In this document: one piece after another, positions 51,050-59,600 of the stretch
Layout: every line of letters begins with the position of its first letter
Position numbering within the stretch: the first letter of the stretch is position 1
DNA from: Novosphingobium sp. 28-62-57
Lineage (GTDB): Bacteria > Pseudomonadota > Alphaproteobacteria > Sphingomonadales > Sphingomonadaceae
Direction: 5' to 3'
NCBI GenBank assembly: GCA_002256985.1
Contig: NCGO01000003.1
Location: 62,001-126,000 of the forward strand
Length of the DNA: 64,000 nt
Translations under genes and position numbers: made by a program
Notes under the pieces: model-generated
The model's input: only the letters and a program-made list of their open reading frames with translations
Databases searched by the model: none
What the model was told of the DNA's origin: nothing

Positions 51050-51486
51050 TCCAGCACAAACCTTGGCCCCGGACCGCCTGCCGCCGCACGGTCTTCCTTG
51101 TTGTACAAGGCGCAGCGGTCGAGGCTCAGGCAGCCGCAGCCGATGCATTCGTCGAGCTTGTTGCGGGTGCGGGTGAGCAATTGGATGCGGCTGTCGATGT
51201 CCTTGCGGAGTGAGCGGCTGATCTTTTGCCAGTCCATGATGTTGGGCGTGCGGCCCTGCGGCAGGGTGGCGAGTTCGCGTTCGATCTCGACCAGTCCGAG
51301 GCCCAGTTTCTGGGCGATCTGAATGAAGCTGAGGCGCCGGATGTCCGAGCGGAGGAAGCGGCGCTGGTTGCCATTGGTGCGGATCGAGGTGACGAGGCCG
51401 CGATCTTCGTAATAGCGGATGGCCGATACGGCGAGGCCAGTGCGGCGCGAAAGCGTGCCGATGGGGATCAGATCGTTGCGGTGCAT
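51046..51486 (-). CDS. soxR: Redox-sensitive MerR family regulator SoxR
   Basis: A 146-residue MerR protein from the ATG at 51486. The winged helix is in LIPIGTLSRRTGLAVSAIRY and RSDIRRLSFIQIAQKLGLGL. The four Fe-S ligands are in ECIGCGCLSLDRCALY (C-x2-C-x-C-x5-C), the SoxR-specific cluster sensed by redox-cycling compounds. A 16/18 match to the SoxR box lies 38 bp upstream. Outside enterobacteria SoxR usually controls pumps or oxygenases rather than soxS. Confidence 0.94.
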   Translation of the reverse strand: MHRNDLIPIGTLSRRTGLAVSAIRYYEDRGLVTSIRTNGNQRRFLRSDIRRLSFIQIAQKLGLGLVEIERELATLPQGRTPNIMDWQKISRSLRKDIDSRIQLLTRTRNKLDECIGCGCLSLDRCALYNKEDRAAAGGPGPRFVLD

Positions 51487-51523
51487 TTGCACTCTCTGTG
51501 GCGACTGCAATCGAATGTCTTGA

Positions 51524-51541
51524 GCTCAAGTTAGCTTGAGG
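51524..51541. promoter_or_regulatory. SoxR box
   Basis: GCTCAAGTTAGCTTGAGG matches the consensus CCTCAAGTTAACTTGAGG at 16 of 18 bases. On the minus strand the classic 19-bp-spacer layout would be GCTACC / AGACAT, pointing to soxR autoregulation; the plus-strand layout toward the acetyltransferase is poorer. Confidence 0.8.
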
Positions 51542-51629
51542 TAGCGGCTTGACAAGCATCGATTGCATAACGTGCCCAAAAGGGTTGGATCTGATAGCGA
51601 AGAGCGGTGCAACGGCGATGGGGAGCAAG

Positions 51630-52475
51630 ATGGCGATGGAACTGCTGAACCAGCAACAGTTGAATGCCTATCTCGCGCGGATTGGCTTTGCCGGCGCGCT
51701 ACGGCCCGATCTTGCCACGCTGCACGCGGTGGTGAGCGCACATGTGCAGGCAATCGCGTTTGAGAACATAGATGTGCAGCTTGGCCGCAGCCTTACCACC
51801 GATGTCGGCGCGGCCTTTGCCAAGCTTATCGCGGCGCGGCGCGGGGGCTGGTGTTATGAACACAATGGCGTTCTGGGCGCGGCGCTGATGGCCATCGGTT
51901 TTGACGTCACGCGAATGAGCGCAGGGGTGATGCGCCAGGTGCGCGGTGATGACAGCATGGGTTCGCACTTGTGCCTGCTGGTGCAATGCGAAGGCGAATG
52001 GCTGGTGGACGCAGGGTTTGGCAGCTGGCTGGCAGCGCCGGTGCCGCTGGAGCATGGCACGTGGATGCAACCGCCTTTGCCGGTGAGCCTTGGCACGACT
52101 GACGATGGATTGTGGCGCCTTTGCGTGGGCAAGGGTGCCAGCGCGATGTCTTATGACTTCTGTGCCGAAGCTGCGAACGAGGATCAGCTTTCGGCGCTAT
52201 GTGATTGGCAATGCAGCGATCCGGCGTCGGTGTTCGTGCAGAATTTGACGGTGCAGCGCCGCGATGGCGCGCGCTATCTGATGCTGCGGGGCAAAGTGCT
52301 TTCCGAGGTCAGCGCGCAAGGCGAAGAGCGGCGGGAACTGGCTTCGGCGGCAGAACTGGTCGACGTTTTGCGCGACGTGTTTCTGCTTGATGTGCCGGAA
52401 GTGGCTTCGCTCTGGCCTGCGATCTGTGCGCGGCATAAGGCGTTGTTCGGCGCTCAGGCGGCTCCGACAACGTAG
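51630..52475 (+). CDS. nat: Arylamine N-acetyltransferase
   Basis: A 281-residue NAT transferring acetyl from acetyl-CoA to arylamines. The ATG at 51630 has GGGGAG four bases upstream; the open frame upstream is not homologous. The catalytic triad is visible: Cys in RRGGWCYEHNGVLGAAL, His in MGSHLCLLVQC, Asp in WLVDAGFGSWLAAPVPL. The N-terminus is LLNQQQLNAYLARIGF. It diverges from soxR over a SoxR box and converges with ubiA (22-bp overlap). A xenobiotic-related role is inferred. Confidence 0.92.
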   Translation: MAMELLNQQQLNAYLARIGFAGALRPDLATLHAVVSAHVQAIAFENIDVQLGRSLTTDVGAAFAKLIAARRGGWCYEHNGVLGAALMAIGFDVTRMSAGVMRQVRGDDSMGSHLCLLVQCEGEWLVDAGFGSWLAAPVPLEHGTWMQPPLPVSLGTTDDGLWRLCVGKGASAMSYDFCAEAANEDQLSALCDWQCSDPASVFVQNLTVQRRDGARYLMLRGKVLSEVSAQGEERRELASAAELVDVLRDVFLLDVPEVASLWPAICARHKALFGAQAAPTT

Positions 52476-53368
52476 CAGGCGGCGGCCATCAGCAGGCCAG
52501 CGGTGCGGTTCGAGCGGAATTTGGTGAGCGGGTCGGTGCCGTCTTCCTTCAGCGTCAGAACTTGCCAGCACAGATGCAAAGCGACCGGAAGCAGGGTCAG
52601 CAGGGCCAGCGGATCAGGCCGGGCCAGCCACACGGCTCCCGCCCAGCCTGCCAAGGCCAGCGCATAGAGCGCGGCGACTCCCGCCTTCACATATTGGCCG
52701 AAGGACAGCGCGGACGAGCCGATGCCGACCAGAGCATCATCCTCACGGTCTTGCATCGCGTAGATCGTGTCATAGGCCATGCACCACGCCCAGCACCCGG
52801 CATAGAGCGCGGTCAGCGGAGCGAGATTGTCGAACCCGGTTGCCTGCACCCAGCCGACGGGCGCGCCCCATGTGAAGACGAGGCCAAGCCATGCCTGCGG
52901 CCAACCGGTGATGCGCTTCATGAAAGGATAGGCGGCGACCAGCGCAAGGCTGCCGAGCGCGACAAGTTGCGCCTCCCAGCGCAATTGCAGCAGCACGACG
53001 AAGCCGACGGCGCAAAGCGAGAGCAGCCAGATCCACGCTGCGCGCTTGGTCACTGCGCCGCTGGCGATGGGGCGCAGGGCCGTGCGCGCAACGCGGGCAT
53101 CAAGATCGGCATCGACGATATCGTTATAGACGCAGCCTGCGCCGCGCATCGCGACTGCGCCGAGCAGGAACCATGCGAGGATCACCCAGGCACTGGTGCC
53201 GCCGCCGAGAAACAGACCCCACGCGCAAGGCCAGAACAGCAGCCACGAGCCGATGGGCCGATCAAACCGCGCCAGCAGCGCATAGTTGCGCCATGGCTGC
53301 GGCAGGCGGGCGACGAGGCCCTTGTGTTCGCTATCAGGGACGATTTGCGCAGGTGCCGTCTCGATCAT
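52454..53368 (-). CDS. ubiA: 4-hydroxybenzoate polyprenyltransferase
   Basis: A 304-residue inner-membrane prenyltransferase of ubiquinone synthesis. About eight membrane segments are visible. The metal-diphosphate motifs are CVYNDIVDADLDARVARTAL (NDxxDxxxD) and YAMQDREDDALVGIGSSALS (DxxDD). Both sites are intact. The gene diverges from rsmE; its end overlaps the convergent acetyltransferase gene. This ubiA-rsmE-gshA order is familiar in Alphaproteobacteria. Confidence 0.95.
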   Translation of the reverse strand: MIETAPAQIVPDSEHKGLVARLPQPWRNYALLARFDRPIGSWLLFWPCAWGLFLGGGTSAWVILAWFLLGAVAMRGAGCVYNDIVDADLDARVARTALRPIASGAVTKRAAWIWLLSLCAVGFVVLLQLRWEAQLVALGSLALVAAYPFMKRITGWPQAWLGLVFTWGAPVGWVQATGFDNLAPLTALYAGCWAWCMAYDTIYAMQDREDDALVGIGSSALSFGQYVKAGVAALYALALAGWAGAVWLARPDPLALLTLLPVALHLCWQVLTLKEDGTDPLTKFRSNRTAGLLMAAACYVVGAA

Positions 53369-53415
53369 GGGCCGAAGCCTTACCGCGCGGGACGAATTGC
53401 GCTAGTGGCGAAATC

Positions 53416-54165
53416 ATGCCTGCTGTTCCCGCCTGGCCGCCAAAGTCGGCCCCTCGCCTGTTCGTTTCAACGCCGCTATCCGATGGGCAGCGCGTGGTGA
53501 TTGAGGGCGGGCAGGCCCATTATCTGGGCAAGGTCATGCGCGTTTCGCCCGGCGACGCGGTGATCGTGTGCGATGACGTGACGGGCGAATGGGTGGCTCG
53601 GGTGGCTGAGGCGGGCAAGCGCGAGGTGGCGCTTGACGTGGAACGGATGCTGCGGGTGCGCGAGGATGTGCCCGATTTCTGGCTTTGCGCGGCACTGCTG
53701 AAGAAGCCGAACTTCGATCTGGTGCTGGAAAAGGCGACCGAACTGGGCGTGGCCCAAGTGGTGCCATTGGTGACGCGGCGCTGTGTGGCGGACAAGCTGA
53801 ACCCGGAACGCGCGCGCACGATCATGGTGGAAGCGGCAGAGCAATGCGCGCGCACCGCGCTGCCGGTGCTGGGCGAGACGGGCAAGCTGGACGCATTGTT
53901 GCGCGACTGGCCTGAGGGGCGCGTCCTGTTCTTTGCCGATGAGAATGGCGGAATGCCGGTGGCCGAAGCCTTTGCCGCGCATAAAGGAGCCGCCGCGCTG
54001 CTGGTGGGGCCGGAGGGCGGCTTTGATGAGGCTGAGCGCGCCGCCATCCGCGCACATCCCGCCGCTGTGGCAACTGCGCTGGGGCCGCGTATCCTGCGGG
54101 GAGAGACCGCTGCGATTGCCGGAATGGCGCTATGGATGGGGCTGAATGGCGATTGGGCTTCGTGA
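53416..54165 (+). CDS. rsmE: 16S rRNA (uracil1498-N3)-methyltransferase
   Basis: A 249-residue SPOUT methyltransferase. The ATG at 53416 begins MPAVPAWPPKSAPRLFV; an upstream frame is a shadow of ubiA. Motifs: GGQAHYLGKVMRVSPGDAVI (PUA-like part), EKATELGVAQVVPLVTRRCV, AAEQCARTALPVL, and the SAM knot LLVGPEGGFDEAERAAIRAH followed by ALGPRILRGETAAIAGMALW. It is followed by gshA 93 bp later. Confidence 0.95.
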   Translation: MPAVPAWPPKSAPRLFVSTPLSDGQRVVIEGGQAHYLGKVMRVSPGDAVIVCDDVTGEWVARVAEAGKREVALDVERMLRVREDVPDFWLCAALLKKPNFDLVLEKATELGVAQVVPLVTRRCVADKLNPERARTIMVEAAEQCARTALPVLGETGKLDALLRDWPEGRVLFFADENGGMPVAEAFAAHKGAAALLVGPEGGFDEAERAAIRAHPAAVATALGPRILRGETAAIAGMALWMGLNGDWAS

Positions 54166-54258
54166 GTTGGGGCGCGTTGCGATTTCCATCTGATTTGCAA
54201 CAAAGGTTCTCACGAATAGCACTGGTATAAACTTGTCTGGCGCATTAACTCGGCGGCC

Positions 54259-55632
54259 ATGAGCACGCGGCAAGTTTCAGATCGCAACGATCCCATCATC
54301 GAAAGCCGCGACATGCTCGTGGCCCCCATGCAGAAGGGCGAAAAGCCCAAGTCTGCGTGGCGCATCGGCACCGAGCACGAAAAGTTCGTCTATCGCACGC
54401 AGGATCGGCGCGCGCCGTCCTATACCGAGCCGGGCGGCATTCGCGATCTGCTGATGGCGCTGACCGAATATGGCTGGGAGCCGGTGATCGAGGGCGGCAA
54501 TGTGATCGCCATGTCCGGGCCGGACGGGGCGGTGAGCCTTGAGCCTGCGGGACAACTGGAGCTTTCAGGTGCGCCGCTGGTGAACTTGCACCAGACCTGT
54601 GCGGAAACCGGGCGGCATCTGGCGCAAGTGAAGTCCATCGGCGACAAACTGGGTCTTGCCTACCTTGGCCTGGGCCTGTGGCCGGACAAGACGCGCGAAG
54701 AGCTGCCGATCATGCCCAAGGGCCGGTACGATATCATGCTGCGGCACATGCCGCGCGTGGGATCGATGGGCCTTGATATGATGCTGCGGACTTGCACCAT
54801 TCAGGTCAACCTCGACTATTCGAGCGAGGCGGACATGGTAAAGAAGTTCCGCACCAGTCTGGCGTTGCAGCCGCTGGCGACCGCGCTGTTTGCCAATTCG
54901 CCGTTCCTTGAGGGCAAGCCCAACGGGTTCCTTTCCTATCGCAGCCACATCTGGACCGATACCGACCCTGCGCGTACCGGCATGCTGTCGTTCGTGTTCG
55001 ACGAAGGCTTCGGGTACGAGCGCTATGTCGACTACATGCTTGATGTGCCGATGTATTTCGTGTTCCGCGATGGCAAATATATCGATGCTTCGGGGCTTTC
55101 GTTCCGCGATTTCCTTGATGGGAAGCTGTCTGTCCTGCCGGGGGAAAAGCCGACCGCTTCGGACTGGGTGGACCACCTTTCCACCGCTTTCCCGGAAGTG
55201 CGGCTGAAATCTTTCCTCGAAATGCGCGGGGCCGATGGTGGGCCTTGGAACAGGATCTGTGCGCTGCCCGCGCTGTGGGTGGGGCTGCTCTATGATCAGG
55301 GTGCGCTGGATGCGGCGTGGGATCTGGTCAAGGACTGGGACATGGAAGGGCGCGAGAAGCTGCGCGCTGAAGTGCCCAAGCTGGGCTTGAATGCTACGCT
55401 GCCGGGTGGTGGCACCTTGCGCGATATTGCCGCCGAAGTGCTGGCGATTGCGCGTGGCGGGCTTTCAGCGCGGGCCATGCTGAACGATGCGGGCGACAAC
55501 GAGACTGGCTATCTCCAGCCGCTGGATGAAATCATTTCGACCGGAAAATCTCCGGCAGAGCGGCTGTTGGACCTCTATCACGGGCCTTGGGGCGGTGATC
55601 TTTCGCAGGTCTATGGCGAAAAGAGCTTCTGA
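54259..55632 (+). CDS. gshA: Glutamate-cysteine ligase (class 2/plant-type)
   Basis: A 457-residue ligase making gamma-glutamylcysteine, the first step of glutathione synthesis. The active site segment is RIGTEHEKFVYRTQDRRAPS, with GGNVIAMSGPDGAVSLEPAG, QLELSGAP and MLRTCTIQVNLDYSSEADMV later. The length and motifs match the plant/alphaproteobacterial type. A one-base overlap (TGATG) couples it to the next gene. Confidence 0.96.
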   Translation: MSTRQVSDRNDPIIESRDMLVAPMQKGEKPKSAWRIGTEHEKFVYRTQDRRAPSYTEPGGIRDLLMALTEYGWEPVIEGGNVIAMSGPDGAVSLEPAGQLELSGAPLVNLHQTCAETGRHLAQVKSIGDKLGLAYLGLGLWPDKTREELPIMPKGRYDIMLRHMPRVGSMGLDMMLRTCTIQVNLDYSSEADMVKKFRTSLALQPLATALFANSPFLEGKPNGFLSYRSHIWTDTDPARTGMLSFVFDEGFGYERYVDYMLDVPMYFVFRDGKYIDASGLSFRDFLDGKLSVLPGEKPTASDWVDHLSTAFPEVRLKSFLEMRGADGGPWNRICALPALWVGLLYDQGALDAAWDLVKDWDMEGREKLRAEVPKLGLNATLPGGGTLRDIAAEVLAIARGGLSARAMLNDAGDNETGYLQPLDEIISTGKSPAERLLDLYHGPWGGDLSQVYGEKSF

Positions 55633-55931
55633 TGATCATCGTGATGGGCACCGTGCGCGTGCCGGTGGAGAATATCGAGGCGATCAGGCCGATGATGGCC
55701 AAAGTGATTGCGGCAACGCGGGCGGAGGATGGGTGCATCCAGTATGCCTATGCGCAGGATATGCTTGATCCCGAGCTGATCCACATTGCCGAAAAGTGGC
55801 GCGACAGGGCGGCGCTGGATGCGCATTTCCAGATGCCGCACATGAAGGTGTGGGCAGAAGAGCGCTCATCGTTGGGCCTGTTTGACCGCAATATCCGCGT
55901 GTTCGAAAGCGACGAGGGCATCGCCGTCTGA
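55632..55931 (+). CDS. Antibiotic biosynthesis monooxygenase (ABM) domain protein
   Basis: A 99-residue ABM-fold (dimeric ferredoxin-like) protein: VMGTVRVPVENIEAIRPMMA, EDGCIQYAYAQDMLDPELIH and EKWRDRAALDAHFQMPHMKV. Members are quinol or aldehyde-type monooxygenases or haem enzymes; this one is unassigned. It is coupled to gshA, so a link to redox or electrophile defence is suggested by context. Five bases separate it from the convergent membrane gene. Confidence 0.88.
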   Translation: MIIVMGTVRVPVENIEAIRPMMAKVIAATRAEDGCIQYAYAQDMLDPELIHIAEKWRDRAALDAHFQMPHMKVWAEERSSLGLFDRNIRVFESDEGIAV

Positions 55932-55935
55932 CGCA

Positions 55936-57270
55936 TTACTCGGCGGGCTGGGCTGCCGGGCTTTTGGGGGTGATTGCGCGAGTCAGTTTGCGCAAGGTGC
56001 GGGTGATCGGGCCGTGCTCAGCCATCCACGCGTGGTATTCGCGGTACTTGGCGTCTTCGGCCAGCAGGTGCTTTTCTTCAGTGCGGGCGCGCCAGTAGTA
56101 GACGCCGCTAACGATGGCGAGGATGGCGGTGTTGCGGATCGCATCGACCCATGAACCGCTGGTGGTGAGGAACGGCAGGCCTGCCAGCCACCAGTAGGCG
56201 TTCTTCGACAAGTAGGCCGGGTGGCGGGTGAAGCGGTAGGGGCCGTTGGTCAGCACGCCGCGATAGGTGAGGTTCGAAAAGCGCAGGCCGAAGGCGACCG
56301 TAGCCCAGGCGTAGATGCCGGTCAGGAACACCAGCGCAACCGCCCAGATCCACTGCAACGTCACTTGGCCCTCCAGCCAATGCGGCCATTCCGCGCCGTT
56401 GTGGTGGTAATCGAGCATGCCGCCGCCGCCCATCAGGACGAACGGGGGATAGCAGATCAGCGCAGCGACCCATGCCGACAGATGCGGGTTGGCGGTGCGG
56501 ATTTGCGCGTCCAATGGCTTCATGGTGACGAGATAGCCGACCATGGCGATCTGCACGTCGATCATGAACATCGTTTCGATCAGCAGCGTGGCGAATTCCA
56601 CCGGGCTGCCCAGCGCGTTTGACCAATCGAATCGTACCACGGCGCCAAAGCCGCCGGGGACGATGGAGATCATGAAGGCGCAGAAGAAGCCTTTGACCAG
56701 CCATGACAGCGCGTGCTTCTTGACCTCGCCCGCATCCCACGGCTCGCGACCGATCAGCATTGCGCCGAAGTGCCACGATGCGTCGCGCGGGTTGACCAGC
56801 ACGCGATCCAACCAAAGCACATAAGGAATGGCGCCGAGGAACAGGAACGGGATGACCGTTTCCAGCACTTCCATGGCAAAGACATATTGCCCGCGCCAGT
56901 ACCAGCGGCCGAGGCAATAGGCGAAGCCGATCAGCGCCCATGTGGCCCAGAGGCCTGCGATCTTGGTGATCGAAATGTCGAGCGTCTCGCGCACAGGGCG
57001 CGGGGCGCTCCAGTCTATGCCGGTGGAGGGGCGCAAGTGGACTTTGTCGACCAGCAGCGACCAGCCGACCATGCCGGTGCCCGAAAAGAGCAGCGCCATC
57101 ATCGCCGCGCCGGGGCCGTCCATCACCTCACGCGGGGCATTGAAGCCGAATGTATCGACGATCTGCGGCCAGAAGCGGCAGACCAGCACCCAGAAGGCAA
57201 GGCCGACGAGGCCAGCAAGACCAACGCCTGCGGAGACGTCGGAAGGCGGTAGAGAGGGACGCGCGGACAT
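55936..57270 (-). CDS. ICMT/phospholipid methyltransferase-like membrane protein
   Basis: A 444-residue protein with about ten membrane segments. The C-terminal ~170 residues carry the isoprenylcysteine carboxyl methyltransferase-like pattern: LTNGPYRFTRHPAYLSKNAY and RARTEEKHLLAEDAKYREYH, the His-Pro and Arg-x-x-x-E-E signature for SAM binding. The N-terminal half is an unassigned membrane domain. It follows bamB by 42 bp in the same direction. Its substrate is unknown. Confidence 0.82.
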   Translation of the reverse strand: MSARPSLPPSDVSAGVGLAGLVGLAFWVLVCRFWPQIVDTFGFNAPREVMDGPGAAMMALLFSGTGMVGWSLLVDKVHLRPSTGIDWSAPRPVRETLDISITKIAGLWATWALIGFAYCLGRWYWRGQYVFAMEVLETVIPFLFLGAIPYVLWLDRVLVNPRDASWHFGAMLIGREPWDAGEVKKHALSWLVKGFFCAFMISIVPGGFGAVVRFDWSNALGSPVEFATLLIETMFMIDVQIAMVGYLVTMKPLDAQIRTANPHLSAWVAALICYPPFVLMGGGGMLDYHHNGAEWPHWLEGQVTLQWIWAVALVFLTGIYAWATVAFGLRFSNLTYRGVLTNGPYRFTRHPAYLSKNAYWWLAGLPFLTTSGSWVDAIRNTAILAIVSGVYYWRARTEEKHLLAEDAKYREYHAWMAEHGPITRTLRKLTRAITPKSPAAQPAE

Positions 57271-57312
57271 GCGCGCAGGCTTAGCCCAGAAGCGTTAGGA
57301 AAGCGTTTGCGA

Positions 57313-58677
57313 TCAGCGGAAAGCGGTGATCTTGCCCTTGTCGTCAAGGATATAGATCGTCTGGTTGGCCACGATGGGCGCAAGCGTGACCCCGGTGCCC
57401 AGCTTGGTAAACAGGCTGGCGGTGCCATCGGTGACCGAAGCCGTCATCACTTCGCCGCGCGAATTGGCAACCCACAGGCGGTTTCCTGCCAGAATCGGCC
57501 CAGTCCACTGGATCGGGTTCTTCTTTTTCTTCTCGTTCTTGAAGCGCTGAAGCTGCGTCATCCAGCGGACTTTGCCGTTGGACTTGGCGATGCACAGCAG
57601 CTTGGCTTCATCGGTCAGGGCAAAGATCCATTCGCCCGCGATGGCGGGGGTGGAAATGCCTGCGAGGTTGAGTTCCCAGATGCGCTGGCCAGTGACCAGT
57701 TCATAGGCGGCCATGCGCCCGCCCTGCCCCAGCGCATAAACGCGGCCGTTCTCGATGATCGGATCGGCGTCAATGTCGGTCAGCGTGGATACGGAGGTGG
57801 CGATGCTGGTGCGCGCCAGGGCATCGGCCCAGAGTTCGCGTCCGTTTTCATAGCGGTAGGCGACCAGTTCGCCCGAGGAATAGCCCGCCACGATCGTGCC
57901 CTGCCCGGCGGCGGGAGAGGCCACGCCGAACACGTTGGTCTGCCCGACCGAGGCATTGGCGTTCCACAGCACCGCACCATCGGGCGCGTTGAGCGTGACG
58001 ATCTGGTTGTCCTGCGTCATCACCATGACTTGCCCGAAGGCGACCGTCGGCGAACCGCGCAAGGGGCCAGCGGGCTTTACGCGCCACTTGATGCTGCCCG
58101 TGGCGGCATCGAGTGCGGCCACTTCTCCAACGCCATTCGTGACATAGAGGCCGCCATCATCGAACGAGGCACCGCCGCCGAAGGTAGAGCTGGAACTGCC
58201 CTTGTCCCCCTTTACCGAAGTTTCCCACACGCGCGCGCCGCTGATCGCGTCAAAAGCGTGGACTGTGCCTTCGGTGTCCATCGCAAAAAGCTTGCCCCCA
58301 CCGACAACCGGCGATGCTGCAAGACGCTGTGTCGAGGATGTGCCGCGGATGCTGGCCGTCCACGCGCGCTGCGGCGAATCGCCAATCAGCGCGTGGCCAT
58401 AAGACTTGCTGGCATTGCCGCCGCCTTGGGCAAATTCGGTGTTCACGGCAGGCGCGGGCAGCACCACGGTGATCAGCGAGATTGAATCATCGACCTTGGT
58501 GCCCGCTTCGATCTTGGACAGGATCGGTTCGCGCTGGCCCACGGTGGGCGTGGTCTTGGCCTTGTCCTTGCCGCCGAAGATGCCGCAGCCACCCAGCGCG
58601 AGCGTGAGGACCAGTGCGCCGGCAAGCGAGGCGCGCCGGAAGCCGGGGCGGAAAGTGGGTTCGGGCTTCATTGGCAA
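57313..58677 (-). CDS. bamB: Outer membrane assembly lipoprotein BamB
   Basis: A 454-residue lipoprotein (LAGALVLTLALGGCGIFGGK, lipobox L-G-G-C) with an eight-bladed PQQ-like propeller. Blade repeats are seen as YVTNGVGEVAALDAATGSIK, VYALGQGGRMAAYELVTGQR and ALTDEAKLLCIAKSNGKVRW. It helps the BAM complex insert outer-membrane proteins. The YfgM-like gene lies 13 bp upstream, a conserved pairing. Confidence 0.94.
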   Translation of the reverse strand: MPMKPEPTFRPGFRRASLAGALVLTLALGGCGIFGGKDKAKTTPTVGQREPILSKIEAGTKVDDSISLITVVLPAPAVNTEFAQGGGNASKSYGHALIGDSPQRAWTASIRGTSSTQRLAASPVVGGGKLFAMDTEGTVHAFDAISGARVWETSVKGDKGSSSSTFGGGASFDDGGLYVTNGVGEVAALDAATGSIKWRVKPAGPLRGSPTVAFGQVMVMTQDNQIVTLNAPDGAVLWNANASVGQTNVFGVASPAAGQGTIVAGYSSGELVAYRYENGRELWADALARTSIATSVSTLTDIDADPIIENGRVYALGQGGRMAAYELVTGQRIWELNLAGISTPAIAGEWIFALTDEAKLLCIAKSNGKVRWMTQLQRFKNEKKKKNPIQWTGPILAGNRLWVANSRGEVMTASVTDGTASLFTKLGTGVTLAPIVANQTIYILDDKGKITAFR

Positions 58678-58690
58678 TGCTTCCTAAAAA

Positions 58691-59461
58691 TCATTTCGCA
58701 GCCGGTGCAGTGGCCGGGACAACCTTGATCGCGCCGGGATCTTCGACCGCATCAAAGCCCAGCAGCCCGGCCATCTGCCGCGTGCGGCGGCGCAGCGTAT
58801 CGGGCACGGTTTCATCCTTGGCAATTTGCGCAAAGAGCGCGCCGGCCAGTTCGTTCTTGCCCTGCTTCATATAGGCAATGCCGACCAGTTCGCCCGCGCT
58901 GCCGAACCAGGCGTTGCCCGGCACGGCCAGCGGCTTGAGCCGTTCGACAACCTTGTCGGCACCGATCTTGTCAAAGGTGAGAGCCACTTCGCGGATCGTG
59001 GCGAGATCGCGGAATGCCTTGGGCGCAGCAGCGTCGGCGGCGATGGCGGCAAAGGCCTTGGCCGCTTCATCCGGTTTGCCCTGTTCGGACAGGACACCGG
59101 CCTGCAGCATCAGGGCCGAGGCGCGATAGCCATCGGTGCCATCCTTGACGAGGGGCGCGACATCTTCGCTGGCAGCCTTCAGGTTGCGCACTTCAAGCTT
59201 GTCAATCGCCTGAGTCAGCACTTCGCCCTGTTCACCCGCGACAGTGTTCTGCTGATTTTCATACCACAGCCAACCGCCAAGACCGAGCAACCCAGCCACG
59301 ATCACCGCGCCGACCGGCTTGCCATAACGCTGAAATGCGGTGAGCACCTGATCTTCGCGCAGCGCATCATCGACTTCGCGCAAGAAGGCATCACCCTGCG
59401 CGCCAGAGCGTTCGGCCAGTTGTTCGGAACGGGTTTGCGTACGATCAGGACGGAGAGCCAA
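58691..59461 (-). CDS. YfgM-like membrane-anchored TPR protein
   Basis: A 256-residue protein: a cytoplasmic N-terminal tail (LREVDDALREDQVLTAFQRY), one membrane segment (PVGAVIVAGLLGLGGWLWYE), and a periplasmic TPR-like domain (GYRASALMLQAGVLSEQGKP, AGALFAQIAKDETVPDTL). YfgM acts with the chaperone/SecYEG system and neighbours BamB in many Proteobacteria. It is the first gene of the pair. Confidence 0.9.
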   Translation of the reverse strand: MALRPDRTQTRSEQLAERSGAQGDAFLREVDDALREDQVLTAFQRYGKPVGAVIVAGLLGLGGWLWYENQQNTVAGEQGEVLTQAIDKLEVRNLKAASEDVAPLVKDGTDGYRASALMLQAGVLSEQGKPDEAAKAFAAIAADAAAPKAFRDLATIREVALTFDKIGADKVVERLKPLAVPGNAWFGSAGELVGIAYMKQGKNELAGALFAQIAKDETVPDTLRRRTRQMAGLLGFDAVEDPGAIKVVPATAPAAK

Positions 59462-59600
59462 GGCAGCGCTTTCAAGTAATGCAGCGGAAGATTGCTAGCG
59501 TTTGTCTGGCGGGGTGTTTAGCGGATGGGTGCGCCTTTTCAACCGAATTGCTTCATTATGGCGCTCGGGTGAACGCTGGCTGAAGCACGCGCGCGCAGTT

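Noticed and set aside
57307-58485. A 392-codon plus-strand frame opposite bamB
   Set aside because: Shadow of a PQQ-repeat lipoprotein gene; no ribosome site or motif.
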